A stretch of 64,000 nt of DNA, from contig OZ024724.1 of NCBI GenBank assembly GCA_964016875.1, positions 25,767,962 to 25,831,961 on the forward strand. Reading direction: 5' to 3'. This document shows, piece by piece, positions 30,622 to 42,307 of this stretch. Made by a program: the position numbers and the translations under genes. The notes below the pieces were generated by a model. The model made no database searches. It had not been told where the DNA came from and was given only the letters and a program-made list of their open reading frames with translations. The DNA is from Fallopia convolvulus. Lineage: Eukaryota > Streptophyta > Magnoliopsida > Caryophyllales > Polygonaceae. How positions within the stretch are numbered: position 1 is the stretch's first letter; the number at the start of each line of letters is the position of its first letter.

Positions 30622-32022
30622 TGATGTCTCTCTATTTGGTGGTGTTTTCATATGTGATTTCCTTTGTAAATATGTTTCTTTTTCCCCTTTTCTTGTGCGT
30701 TTTGTTCCTTTTTAGCCTAGTTCCCGTATTTCTATGAGATTCGAAGACTACGCACCTTTTATGTGTTTTGTAGGTAATTTGGCATGAATCAAGGATCGAT
30801 TTGAAGGAGGGTCGAGACATGGAGCAAAGGCCGAGCTAAAGCGGGAAAGAGAGAAACAAGACATGAAGAAGAACAAGAGAAGCCAACAAAGAAGAAGGTG
30901 GAACGAAGTCAGGACCGAGTTGCAACCACATCGGGCCCGACTTTGAAGTCTCCAACCTCGGACCGAGTTGCACAGTAACTCGGGCCCGAGGTCCTCCGTG
31001 TCGGTCCGAGTCGGTCACCGAACTACTTGGGCTCCAAGGCACGAATTTGTGGACTTCCACTTTTGCCCCTCATTTAATCTATAAAAGGCCCTCTTGTCTT
31101 CTAAGAAAGGGTTCCCACACACACACAAAAAGGGGGTTCCAAGGGAGCCAAGAGGATTCTTGGAGAGCAAGGAGGAAGGAGAGGAGAAGGAAGAGAGAGA
31201 ATCGGCCAAGGGAGGAAGTCTTGATAGGTTTTGTTGGTAGATTTACTTTGATTTGCTTTGTTCTTGTGGATTTGAAAACCTTTGATTTGAATTTGTGGAT
31301 TGCTTTGGATTTGAATGAAACTTTGCTTTGTTTTGAGATTGATTATGATGATTGCTTTCCCTTTTGATTTGATTGCTTTCTTTGCTTGTCACATGGAGTA
31401 GATCTCCTTGATCTTGGGTTATGGGGGAAAACCCTAGCTAGGTTTAGGCTAGAAACCCCAATTCCATAGCCTTGAGTGTTTGATCTAAGGAACCCACTCT
31501 ATATAGAGCTACAATTCCTTGCGAAAGTTGGGAATCAAGGCTTGAGATTGGCAAAGTAGCGAAAGTGAACATGTGTCAATCTCAAGACCTTGCTTCGAAG
31601 GGGATTTCCCCATGGATCGATGTGTAGATGTGGTTGGAACGAGGGAGAAAGCACTCGATCCTAGTCTGATCATCACTCATTGCCTGAATGGGGTGGAAAA
31701 GCCTTAATCTACTAGGGAAGGAACCCAAAAGCCCAAGATCTACTTTTAAATCTTTGATTTCGACATCTCCAGATACCTCGGGCCCGACTTACACAGTGTC
31801 GGTCCCGACTTCCTCTTGTCGCCAACCTCGGGCCCGACGTGACCTCAGTGTCGGTCCCGACTGTTTTCTTTGTTTTCCTTTGTTTTATGCTCTCCTTTCT
31901 AGCTTCCTAGTATCTATGCACATCGATCGAGTAGACTTCCCGAGTGTTCGACACCCACCACGTACTATAACGGGGTCGCGTTATTAATTGTATCTCTTGA
32001 CCCTCGCATCCGAGAGCGATCA
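30622..32022 (+). repeat. 5' LTR of element E
   Basis: 1401 bp, TGATGTCTC...GCGATCA, subtype of D. TATAAAA at 31080-31086. GC-rich clusters near 30928-31015 and 31777-31862. Confidence 0.95.
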
Positions 32023-32028
32023 AAAGAT

Positions 32029-32046
32029 TGGCGCCGTTGCCGGGGA
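32029..32046 (+). other. Primer-binding site of element E (tRNA-Asp)
   Basis: TGGCGCCGTTGCCGGGGA, 6 nt after the LTR, as in B, C and D. Confidence 0.92.
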
Positions 32047-32174
32047 AGTCTAAGTGCATTGAGTGCCAATTTGGTGAGTTTCTTGTGTTTTGGTAGTGAT
32101 TTGGGTGAGGGAATAGCCCAAACCCTTTGTTTATTTTTGATTTGTTTTGGTTTGTGTTTTTGTTTCATAGGTCT

Positions 32175-33107
32175 ATGCTAGCTCGTTCCTCCCGAGGAAC
32201 ACTTGAGCTTGAGTTTGTGAGTGATCCGGAAAGTATCCTCAAGGAAGCCCGAAGAAGGAAAAGGATGGCGAATCAAGCTCTCCATGTTGATGAGGAGTTG
32301 GCTCAACTTAGGGCCGAAATGGCTAGATTGCAACTTGAGAGGGACAATCAAGAGGAGGTGGAAAGAAGAGAACGGGAGCAACGGATGAGAGTCGAGGCTC
32401 AACTCAACGCTCTACCCCGGAATGCACGCCAATACATGCATCCGGAGTTGAGGGTACCCGAGCCGGCTATTGTGCTTCCCGAGGTTGCCAAGAATTTTGA
32501 GATCAAGACGCAATTCATCTCCCTCATCAAGCGTGATCAAATCGAGGGCCGTCCACATGAGTGTCCCATAGAGCATGTTAAACGATTTGTGGATATGTGT
32601 GAGACGATCTCCACCGACGAGGAGACATTGGAGTATGTGCTTCTAAAGGCGTTCAAATGGTCACTTGGGGGCAAGGCCACACATTGGCTCGAGAGCCAAG
32701 CTCCTAGGTCAATCACAACTTGGAAGAAACTCTATGGCGCTTTCTTGATGAAGTTCTTCCCGCCCTCAAAGACAACCGAGTTGAGAAGGAAGATTGCAAG
32801 CTTTCAACAAGGTCCGAATGAGCCCCTCTTCGAAGCATGGGACCGTTTCAAGGAGATGTTGCGCCAATGTCCTACTCATGGCCAACAACCATATGTGCTT
32901 CAAGACATCTTTTTCCAAGGCATCAATCCGATAACGAAGGACAAGCTCAATCTCCACACCGATTGTGGGTTCATAGACTTGACACCGGATCAAGCTTGGG
33001 AGCTACTTGACAAGCTATCCGATTATGAGGCCATGTATGGGGTGAGTCAAGCTAGCAAGGAGGTGAAAGTTCAAGGTGCTTCGAAAATGAAGCTCCAATT
33101 CCTATGA
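32175..33107 (+). pseudogene. Gag of element E, truncated by deletion
   Basis: The start MLARSSRGTLELE is followed by the coiled-coil segment and the gag domain (WSLGGKATHWLESQAP, EPLFEAWDRFKEML), open to TGA at 33105-33107. After YGVSQASKEVKVQGA the frame enters rearranged sequence: gag fragments around 33108-33205 include a second copy of AAGCTCCAATTCCT and are followed by RT sequence. The zinc knuckle is lost. Leader and start are as in D. Confidence 0.85.
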
Positions 33108-33213
33108 AACAAAAACACTAAAAGGGAGAAGACATTGATAGGGATGTGAAGCTCCAATTCCTTGAAGGTGAAGTGAGCAAGCTTAAGAGGCAAGTCCACT
33201 AAAAGGCAAGTCC

Positions 33214-34386
33214 CCTGACAAGGAACATTTTCCTCTTCCTTTCATAGACCAAGTCCTAGAAAGATTAGCACAACATGAATATTTTTGCTACCTAGACGGG
33301 TATAGCGGGTTTTGGCAAATCCCAATTCATCTCGATGATCAAGAGAAGACGACATTCACATGTCCTTATGGGACTTTTGCCTATAAACGCATGCCTTTTG
33401 GTTTATGTAATGCGCCGACAACATTTCAAAGATGCATGATGTCCATCTTCTACGATATGGTTGAGGATATAGTAGGAGTGTTTATGGATGATTTCTCCGT
33501 CTACGGTTCCTCATTTGATGTTTGCTTAGCTAACTTAGACAAGTTTTTGACTAGATGTGAGGAGACTAGCTTGGTGCTTAATTGGGAAAAATGCCACTTT
33601 ATGGTGAAGGAGGGCATAGTACTAGGACACCTAGTTTCAAGTAGGGGGATAGAGTTAGATAAAGCTAAGGTTGAAATAATTGAAAAACTACCTCCTCCCT
33701 CTTGTGTTCGTGATGTTAGGAGTTTCTTAGGTCATGCAGGATTTTATAGACGGTTCATCAAGGATTTTTCTAAAATTGCAAAACCATTGTCTAACCTCTT
33801 GATGAAGGATGTGCCCTTTGTATTATCCGAGGATTGCATGAGTTCTTTTTGTAGGTTGAGAGATGCCTTGATCTCGGCTCCAATAATGGCGGCACCCGAT
33901 TGGAATCTTCCATTCGAGGTGATGTGTGATGCTAGTGATTTCGCCGTAGGGGCCGTCCTTGGGCAAAGGAAGGATGGAAAGTTGCATGCCATCTACTACG
34001 CAAGCAAAACTTTGGATGAAACTCAGTGCAATTACACAACAACGGAGAAAGAGTTTCTTGCGATAGTGTTTGCATTTGAGAAGTTCCGTTCATATCTTGT
34101 GGGATCAAAGGTGGTAGTCTTCACGGACCATGCGGCAATCAAATACCTCATGAAAAAGAAAGATGCAAAGCCGAGGCTTCTAAGATGGATGCTCCTTCTC
34201 CAAGAGTTTGACCATGAGATCAAGGACAAAACTGGTGCGGAAAATTTGGTAGCGGATCATCTATCCCGTTTGCCCATCGAGTACATGTTGGAGATGGAGG
34301 ATGGTTTGACTATAGATGATTCAAGAGCAGATGAAGGTCCCATGAGCGGAAAGGAGGAAGGAAGGGTGGATCGACGAACCGAGTAA
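33214..34386 (+). pseudogene. Partial RT and RNase H of element E
   Basis: RT sequence starts abruptly at FPLPFIDQVLERL, lacking all N-terminal RT motifs. It then has YSGFWQIPIH, RMPFGLCNAPTTF and FMDDFSVYG (Asp pair at 33487-33492), and runs without the frameshift of D into RNase H (CDASDFAVGAVLGQ, TTTEKEFLAIVF, VVFTDHAAIKYL). A one-base loss near 34362 in the GC-rich linker ends the frame at TAA 34384-34386. Confidence 0.88.
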
Positions 34387-35948
34387 GTCGGGCCTGAGGT
34401 TCAGAACATCGGACCGAAGGCAAGACAAGTACGAGTGAGTCGGGACCGAGGACTTCAACATCGGGCCCGAATGACCTGTGTGTCTGCGAAGCTGGACCGG
34501 CGTCCAACCATGTCGGGCCCGATACACTTCAATGTCGGTCCGTGGAAGAAAGAAAGTTTCCTAGCTCGATTTCCATTCCTTCTCGTTCTCAATTGATTGA
34601 TTCTTTCTCTCCCACTGGCCTTCTTTCTATTAGTGCCGTAAGACGAGGGGTCTCCCCTTGGTTTGCGGATTTTGCTAACTTTTCCGTAGGGGGAGTGATC
34701 CCACCAAATTTGTCTTATCAAGCTTGGAAGAAATTCTTACATGATGCTAGACAATACTTTTAGGATGATCCATATCTCTACAAGGAAGGGAGAGATCAAA
34801 TCTATAGACGATGTGTGTCAAGTGAAGAGGTTGAGAGCATAATTCACCATTGCCACTCCTTGCCTACGGGGGGTCACGCCAAGAGATCCAAAACCACCTC
34901 AAAAATTCTTCAATGTGGTTATTATTGGCCAACCATGTTCAAGGATGTGCATGATTATGTGAAGAAGTGTGAGGAGTGCCAAAGAGAGGGGAACCTATCA
35001 AGGAGGAATGAGACTCCTCAAACTGGCATTCTAGAAGTTGAGTTATTTGATGTAAGGGGTATTGACTTCATGGGACCATTTCCCACATCAGGGCCTTACA
35101 AGTACATCTTGGTAGCCGTAGACTATGTCTCAAAATGGGTGGAGGCCATACCAACAAGAACCAATGATGCTAAGGTGGTGATGAAGTTTTTGAAAAGCAA
35201 CATTTTTGCAAGGTTTGGTGTGCCTAGGGTTCTCATAAGTGATGGCGGACCTCATTTCATTGAGAGGTGCTTCGAAAATGTGTTGATTAAGTATGGGGTG
35301 TCTCATCGAGTGGCTACTCCTTATCATCCTCAAACAAGCGGGCAAGTCGAGGTGTGAAACCGTCAAATTAAGGCTATCTTGGAGAAGACCGTATCTCGAT
35401 CAAGGAAAGATTGGGCCTCTAAGCTCGATGATGCACTTTGGGCTTATAGAACCACCTTCAAGACACCTTTGGGAACTACACCCTTCAATCTAGTTTATGG
35501 CAAGGCATGTCATCTTCCGGTAGAGCTTGAGCACAAGGCGAAATGGGCACTCAAAGAGATGAATTGGGATATCAACTTGGCCGGTGAGAAAAGGTTTCTA
35601 GAACTTCATGAGTTGGGGGAATTAAGGTTGAAGGCCTATGAGAACTCCAAGCTATACAAGGAGAAGACCAAGAAGTGGCATGATAGGAAGTTAATTCCAA
35701 AGACCTATCAAACCGGTGACAAGGTTCTCCTTTTCAATTCAAGGCTTAAACTTTTCTTCGGAAAGTTAAGGACTAGGTGGAGCGGACCATTTGTGGTCCA
35801 CCGTATCTATGCTCATGGTGCGGTGGACTTGGTTGATGAACAAGGACATATTTTCAAAGTGAATGGTCATCGAGTGAAGAAGTTCTATGACAAGGACGGT
35901 CCAAACGAAGAAGTTAGAGCCTCATGGGCTCTCGTCCTCGCCGATTGA
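34387..35948 (+). pseudogene. Integrase of element E, two in-frame stops
   Basis: After the linker frameshift the frame resumes (34542 onward) and stops at TAG 34761-34763 (TGG in D). It continues with the HHCC region (IIHHCHSLPTGGH, KKCEECQ) and the core (RGIDFMGPFP, LISDGGPHF, TSGQVEV), has TGA at 35355-35357, the same stop as in D, and goes on with the C-terminal domain to TGA 35946-35948. Sequence is very close to D throughout, with individual differences. Confidence 0.88.
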
Positions 35949-36984
35949 TCCTATACATGCCATTGAAGAATAAGAAATTGTGAGCTTTTCATACTCTTCT
36001 CTCTTGCTTTTAAGTTTTGATTTCCTTGTTTGATGGGGATAATCCTTTGTTTGTAGCCCCGTTCTAGCCTAAGCCTTTATTTGAAACTCCTCAAAAATAT
36101 TATTCTTAGCCTTATATGACTTGACCCTTATGGGATTGGACTTTAGAAGAGAGGTTTGGATTGTATTTGAAGAGTTGAGATTCTCTTGGGTTTAAGGGCA
36201 AAGAATGGTGTTATGAATCATGTGGGTAGTGCATCATTGTTGTACAAAAATGAAAAAAAAAAGAAAAGAAAGAAAGAAAATGTTGGAAATGTAAAGTGGA
36301 ATAAAGGAAAGAGCTTAAGTGAAGAAAATGGTCCGACCGAGTTACAAGCAACATCGGGCCCGATGTCATAAGAAAGTCGGTCCAAATGTAGAAAGTGTTG
36401 AAAATCCAACAAAAAGCATAAGAGCAAAGATGAAGTGGAATGTTAAGTGAAATTTTGGGTTGAAAGGAAAATGTTAAGTCTTTTGGGTGAGTATGAAAGT
36501 AATTGTGGGATTTGGTGAAGTTGGTGAGAGTTTAGGTTGTTCAATCCCCATTGAAAGCACCACAACACCAAATAATTCCCACCTTGAAAAATACCAAAAG
36601 CCCCATTACAACCCGGCCGAATGGAACCTCTTTGAGGACCTCCATTGAGCCAAGTTCGAAATTCTTTGTGTACTTTGCATTAGGCATCTCTAGGTGGAGG
36701 AATTGGTGATATTAGCTTCAATAGTAAAGTCCTTACTTGCATGATTTTGGAGCTTGAGTGTTCATTGCTAAACCCAAACACATGATGAGTGATACACATT
36801 CACATATCCCTAAAGTGAGGCTTAGTTGCATTGACTTTATTCCTTGGAACACTTAATCATGTGTGATGATCTAATCTTGCTTGAATAGCGATCACTTGCG
36901 CTTAAAATGTGTTTTCATACGAGGCTTTACTTGAAGATTATGTTTCGGTCTTGCTTACATTGTTATTGCTTGAGGACAAGGAAG
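35949..36984 (+). other. Shortened 3' UTR of element E
   Basis: Non-coding. Collinear with D but with a deletion of about 0.65 kb at GATGGGGA|TAATCC (near 36037), which removes the internal polypurine-like repeat. The (AAAG)n-like run (near 36247-36279) and one GC-rich module (near 36354-36382) remain. Confidence 0.8.
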
Positions 36985-37002
36985 TTTAAGTATGGGGTAT
37001 TT
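36985..37002 (+). other. Polypurine tract of element E
   Basis: TTTAAGTATGGGGTATTT directly before the 3' LTR. Confidence 0.85.
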
Positions 37003-38404
37003 TGATGTCTCTCTATTTGGTGGTGTTTTCATATGTGATTTCTTTTGTAAATATGTTTCTTTTCCCCCTTCTTGTGCGTTTTGTTCCTTTTTAGCCTAGT
37101 TCCCGTATTTCTATGAGATTCGGAGACTACGCACCTTTTATGTGTTTTGTAGGTAATTTGGCATGAATCAAGGATCGATTTGAAGGAGGGTCGAGACATG
37201 GAGCAAAGGCCGAGCTAAAGCGGGAAAGAGAGAAGCAAGACATGAAGAAGAACAAGAGAAGCCAACAAAGAAGAAGGTGGAACGAAGTCAGGACCGAGTT
37301 GCAACCACATCGGGCCCGACTTTGAAGTCTCCAACCTCGGACCGAGTTGCACAGTAACTCGGGCCCGAGGTCCTCCGTGTCGGTCCGAGTCGGTCACCGA
37401 ACTACTTGGGCTCCAAGGCACGAATTTGTGGACTTCCACTTTTGCCCCTCATTTAATCTATAAAAGGCCCTCTTGTCTTCTAAGAAAGGGTTCCCACACA
37501 CACACAAAAAGGGGATTCCAAGGGAGCCAAGAGGATTCTTGGAGAGCAAGGAGGAAGGAGAGGAGAAGGAAGAGAGAGAGAATCGGCCAAGGGAGGAAGT
37601 CTTGATAGGTTTTGTTGGTAGATTTACTTTGATTTGCTTTGTTCTTGTGGATTTGAAAACCTTTGATTTGAATTTGTGGATTGCTTTGGATTTGAATGAA
37701 ACTTTGCTTTGTTTTGAGATTGATTATGATGATTGCTTTCCCTTTTGATTTGATTGCTTTCTTTGCTTGTCACATGGAGTAGATCTCCTTGATCTTGGGT
37801 TATGGGGGAAAACCCTAGCTAGGTTTAGGCTAGAAACCCCAATTCCATACCCTTGAGTGTTTGATCTAAGGAACCCACTCTACATAGAGCTACAATTCCT
37901 TGCGAAAGTTGGGATTCAAGGCTTGAGATTGGCAAAGTAGCGAAAGTGAACATGTGTCAATCTCAAGACCTTGCTTCGAAGGGGATTTCCCCATGGATCG
38001 AGGTGTAGATGTGGTTGGAACGAGGGCGAAAGCACTCGATCCTAGTCCGATCATCACTCATTGCCTGAATTGGGGTGGAAAAGCCTTAATCTACTAGGGA
38101 AGGAACCCAAAAGCCCAAGATCTACTTTTAAATCTTTGAGTTCGACATCCCCAGATACCTCGGGCCCGACTTACACAGTGTCGGTCCCGACTTCCTCTTG
38201 TCGCCAACCTCGGGCCCGACGTGACCTCAGTGTCGGTCCCGACTGTTTTCTTTGTTTTCCTTTGTTTTATGCTCTCCTTTCTAGCTTCCTAGTATCTAGG
38301 CACATCGATCGAGTAGACTTCCCGAGTGTTCGACACCCACCACGTACTACAACGGGGTCGGGTTATAAATTGTATCTCTTGACCCTCGCATCCGAGAGCG
38401 ATCA
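37003..38404 (+). repeat. 3' LTR of element E
   Basis: 1402 bp, subtype of D, ending GAGCGATCA, followed by the target copy GTTAG. Confidence 0.95.
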
Positions 38405-38549
38405 GTTAGCCGCTTACTATCACACCCAAGAGTGATGTTGGTGGCTTGACAACAAGATGGTTCACCAAACATGGAAGAAACGAGATCAAAGAGATGTGGT
38501 CGATTGGTGTTTACTTGGCTGAAAGAGAAAGAAAAGGAAGAAAAATGAT

Positions 38550-40065
38550 AGAAACAAGATCAAAGCGTCTTGGAGGGCTTTGTTTTCGATATTTAAATCT
38601 TTTTAACAAAGCTCTTGTGGAAAAACAAGGGTGGCACCTACTTAATGATAATGGTTAATTCTTTGATGTTTAGAGTTTTGAAAGCTAGATATTTCAAATC
38701 ATGTTCTTTTCGGGAGGCTCAATTGGGATATTTGGATAATCGTTCTTGGAAAGGAATATGGGGTGCCAAAGCTATGCTACATTTAGAAGGATTAGGTTGG
38801 AGGGTTGATGGATCTCATATTACGACTTTGTCTGATGTTTGGATTCCTAAGGGGTCGATGTTAAGGTAGCATTCTTATGTTGCTACTCAAAGTAATTTCT
38901 CTCTTGTTGCTGATTATATTTCTGGTGCTTCAGGTAGTTGGTGCATTTCTAGGATCAGACATGATTTCCACAAACAAGATAGCATTGCAATCCACTCTAT
39001 TCCACTTAGTAGTTGACGTCCGCAAGATATGCACAAAGATGGTGCTTTCTCAATAAAATAAACTTATTAGCTTGGAGCTTGCAATCATATCGATTAATGG
39101 CACCTAAGGATTGGTAGACAAATTGATGATATTTGGAATTTAATTTGGAATTTAATTTGGAATATGAAGGCCCCTCAAAAACTAAAGCATTTTGCTTGGC
39201 AAGCATGTTATGGTTCTCTTGCTATCAAGGAAAAACTTCACAGGTGTAATATTGTTCCTAATGCCATTTTTGATAGGTGTGGAGTTGATAATGAGTTGTT
39301 TTGCATTCCCTTGTGTCGTGTGTTTCGGTGGAGCAAACATGGTCTGGTTCTCCTTTATTGTTATGGGCTCATAATAGCATTTGTGATTCTCTGATATTTT
39401 TTGTCTGACATCTTCATGTTACCAAAGGTACTTTTGGCCTTCGAGATTTCTTTTTGTATGCTTGGATTGCTTGGACCTGGCGCAAGCACCTCTCATTTGA
39501 GGATGGTGATATGAATATTAACTTTTTCATATGGGTTTTGAGCAACTCTTGTCAATTTTTTATCTTTACAATGATGTCCATAGCTTCAGAATAGATACAA
39601 CTATGCACATCTCCTCACCTTGGTTGCCTCCTCCTCCAGGTTTGATTAAAATCAACAATGATGCAACGCTGTTTCGCAATGGCTCCTTTGGTTTGGGGGT
39701 TATTTGTAGGGATAGTTGTGGTTCTTTGCTATTAGTTGTTGTTAGACGAAATTCTGGGGATGGAGATCCATTGTTGGATGAAGCTTGGGCTTGTATGTGG
39801 GGTTTACAACTTGCTGCTCGACAAAATTGGAGCTCAATTATGGTTGAAACAGATGCTCTGTTATTGATCCAACAATTGAGGAATGGTACTAAAATTTTGT
39901 CTTATGTTGGTGTATTAATATATTATATTTTAGTTCATAGTTTATCCTTTCTTTTATTTAAATTCTGTTGTGATAACATATTTGGAAATTAGGTTGCTCA
40001 TACATTTGAAAAGTTACTTTCTTTGCAGAGTGATGAGAATGTTTTTATGGATGATTTTCTCTAAT
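38550..40065 (+). pseudogene. Non-LTR retrotransposon (LINE) remnant, 3' part, plus strand
   Basis: Several frames of one decayed LINE ORF. GGLCFRYLNLFNKALVEKQGW (38570 region), then LMFRVLKARYF and WKGIWGAKAMLHLEGLGWRV (to about 38869) are the end of LINE RT. W-rich MKAPQKLKHFAWQACYGSL with CNIV...RCG (39165-39290) is a zf-RVT-like zinc-binding region. LPPPPGLIKINNDA, GLGVICRDSCGSLL and DEAWACMWGLQLA (39620-39850) are a plant LINE RNase H (RVT_3-like) domain, ending after VAHTFEKLL near 40065. At least two frameshifts and several stops. A triple GGAATTTAATTT repeat lies near 39134-39160. No 5' part is visible; RT motifs A-C are absent. Confidence 0.8.
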
Positions 40066-40119
40066 ATATTGTTAATCTTGTGGGTTATGATTTAATATAG
40101 TAATGATCTGTTATTTCAA

Positions 40120-41289
40120 AAAATAATCTCATAATTTTTTTATAAGGAAAGAGATTAGGGTGGCCACTAAAAGGCTAGTGGTCTCCCTAGAGCATCTTGA
40201 CGAATGAGGGTAAGAAAACCCGGGGCAAATGCAAGCGGGATAGAGGAAGCACGTATAAAGAATCCAGCAATGAAGTCCGCCGAAAAATTGCACTCACGAG
40301 GGATATGAGTGATACTCCAATCCAGGAACCGGGCAAGAAAGTAGTGGATGTCTCCATGTAAAAGCTCAATCTTCCACGGGCAGCGCCAGTCACCAAAAAC
40401 GGCCTTGACCAGATGCAAATTATCGCCTTCAATCTAGATCTGGGGAATGTCACAACGGATGGCCTCAAGAAGTCCCTGGCGCGAGGCGATGGTCTCGGAG
40501 ATCAAAACAGACTAGCGACCAATCACTTCTCGTCAAAATGAATGGGGGGCCGCTTGAGTCCCTACGGATGAACCCGAAAAACGCCATGCCATCCGTTGTC
40601 ACTGCACCATGAAAATTCAATTTAATAAAACCCTTTTGGGTTTTACCCACTTGGTAGGTTTTCTCACCGGCCCAACTCTCGCCAACGAAGTGCTGGAGAA
40701 AGCAAGCACCAAGGTTTCTGCAAGTTTCCGATCTTTGAATTGATTACGAATAAATTCGCAAATGTCATTGGCGATATTCAAATTTTCGTTGTTTTTGTTG
40801 TCGAATACTCTCTTGTTTCTGGAGTATCAAAGGCTCCACCAGCTGTTAGTAAGGATTTCCAATTCCTCTTTTGTTGATAGCGTCTTTATTTCCTCCAGGA
40901 CCTAATGTTGTGTTTTATCCTTCGGGGATACTTGATCAATAATCCAGCAGAGTTTTGGGTTAACAGAATTGAGGCACCTCAGACAGGGGGCATGAGAGTA
41001 AAATGTAGTTAGTATCTTCTACTTGGTTGTTGCATGCTACGCAACTTTGTGGCACCGGGATATGGTTGGCAACAAGTCTCGTTTTGGTTGGTAGGCCATT
41101 TTGTGCCACTTTTCAAAGAAAATTCTTCTTTTGTGTGGGGGGGGTGGTGGTGGTTAAGCCTATTAATCCGTTCTAAGTTAATTTTGGGTTCACCTTTGGA
41201 TTGGTGGAGCCACTGCATGGTCGAGTGGGTAGAGTACCAACCATTTTTACTTGGTTGCCAATACAATCTATTCGGGATTTTATCAATGC
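40120..41289 (-). pseudogene. LINE remnant, 3' part, minus strand (first copy)
   Basis: Reading on the minus strand from about 41270: YWQPSKNGWYSTHSTMQW (the W..G.YS..S motif before zf-RVT), then VPQSCVACNNQVEDTNYILLSCPLSE (zinc-binding region, about 41070-40970), then the RNase H domain GKTQKGFIKLNFHGA, FFGFIRRDSSGPPFIL (40650-40540) and WKIELLHGDIHYFLARFLDW, HIPRECNFSADFIAGF (40400-40240), ending in TAG near 40167. The 3' end is AT-rich with a T-run on this strand. Frameshifts and stops make it a pseudogene. It is orientated tail-to-tail with the plus-strand LINE before it. Confidence 0.75.
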
Positions 41290-41513
41290 AATAATCTCAT
41301 AACTTTTTTTTAAAAGGGTAAGGATTACTATTAGGGTCGCCACAAGTAATACTTGGGTTCTCCTAGAACATCCACTAGGGATGAGAGCTGGTTACTAACC
41401 AATTCTAGAAAAGAATGGGCAAACCGCCATCTGTGAGGTCCGAAACGTGACCTTTGGGTACCACCCCAAGTCTTAACAATTCAACCAAATGCCTAAAGTC
41501 AAAAAAAAATCTA
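41290..41513 (-). pseudogene. LINE 3' terminal fragment, minus strand (second copy)
   Basis: Begins ATAATCTCATAACTTTTTTT, closely matching the 3' end of the previous copy (ATAATCTCATAATTTTTTTA at about 40123), and continues with a diverged version of the same tail (AGGGTCGCCAC.., ATCCACTAGGGATGAGAG). Only about 220 bp remain, with no useful coding part. It ends at an A-run beside the MITE. Confidence 0.6.
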
Positions 41514-41517
41514 GTAA

Positions 41518-41835
41518 TCCCTCCGATCAACTTTAAGTGTCGTTCTAGCTTTTTGCTTTTAGAAGAATTAGGTGTCGTTTAAGAAAAATCAATTTCCCAT
41601 ATTTTTTACACCATTTTCCTTTTTCTCCCTTTAATAAAAAGACTCTTATTATCTTATTAACTCCGAACATAAACACAATTTAACCAATGAATGCTGGAGT
41701 ACAGTACATGCATGCATGTTTACTGTTTTCAAAGTGTAAAGAATGCTATATATTCCATAATTTGTTGAGGTGCATTTAATTTTCTTAATTTATGTGTTAT
41801 GGGTTAAAACCATACCTTAAACTAACCAGATGGAG
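41518..41835. mobile_element. Stowaway/mariner-like MITE
   Basis: The left end ATCCCTCCGATCA...TTTAAGTGTCG and the reverse complement of the right end, CTCCATCTGGTTAGTTTAAGGTATGG, are imperfect terminal inverted repeats of the CTCCCTCCGTCC type. TA dinucleotides flank both ends (41516-41517 and 41836-41837), the target duplication of mariner-like elements. 318 bp, AT-rich, non-coding, with a palindromic ATGCATGCAT inside. Confidence 0.75.
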
Positions 41836-41838
41836 TAA

Positions 41839-42307
41839 TTACCTTCCTGAAAAGCAAAATACAAGAGAATCCAAAAACGGGCGAGCGAAGCACCCAGGCC
41901 TGCATTTCGAGTGCCCACATAGGTCACCTCGACCGACGTGCGGATGCCTTAAAACGGCAGATGCAGGCCATTTGCGTCGGTCTAGGTGACTGATACCCTT
42001 TTCGGTTGTCTCGACCGACGAGACACTGTCGGTCGTTTTGACCGACGTGCCACCCGTTGTCAACTTCCAACGGGTGAATTTTTCGATCTATATAAATGAG
42101 TATCTGAGGCATAGATCGATCACACAATTTCGATCAAAAAAATCTCTCAAAAAACTTCCTCTAAACTATATGGATTGGTTCATTTGAAAATTTCATGTAA
42201 GTAATTTTTTTGATTATATAATATTTGCATTTACATTTTTTAAGTTAAATATAACACAATACAATATTGTTTTCTAAATATTTCGTATTTGTATGTAGTC
42301 GTTAGTG
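41839..42307 (+). promoter_or_regulatory. Promoter-like region and leader with candidate intron before a truncated ORF
   Basis: Contains five copies of GTCGGTC or its complement between about 41928 and 42054, then CTATATAAATGAG (42088-42100) as a TATA box, and a leader with a possible intron (TTTCAT|GTAAGT near 42196 to TATGTAG near 42299) just before the ATG at 42308. The arrangement looks like the start of a plant transcription unit. Its nature (host gene, MULE or other transposon) is unknown. Confidence 0.45.

Larger units (their letters stand above)
30622..38404 (+). mobile_element. Element E: internally deleted relative of element D
   Basis: 7783 bp between perfect target copies GTTAG (30617-30621 and 38405-38409). 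LTRs of 1401 and 1402 bp. It has gag, the C-terminal half of RT, RNase H, integrase and a shortened 3' UTR. It lacks the zinc knuckle, protease and N-terminal RT (deleted between about 33200 and 33214), and about 0.65 kb of 3' UTR (junction near 36038). It could not be self-mobile in its present form. Whether the deletions came before or after insertion cannot be told from one copy. Confidence 0.95.

Noticed and set aside
31688..31987. Plus-strand ORFs in the U5 part of several LTRs (SPRSTFKSL...)
   Set aside because: Composition is driven by the GC-rich modules; the frame is lost in other LTR copies and no domain is visible.
30622..38404. E as part of a segmental duplication of D
   Set aside because: Different target duplications (GTTAG versus GGAGT), different flanks, and private deletions show separate insertions.
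38410..38549. LINE sequence starting directly at the E boundary
   Set aside because: The sequence right after GTTAG continues the unassigned DNA left of E; clear LINE coding begins only near 38550-38570.
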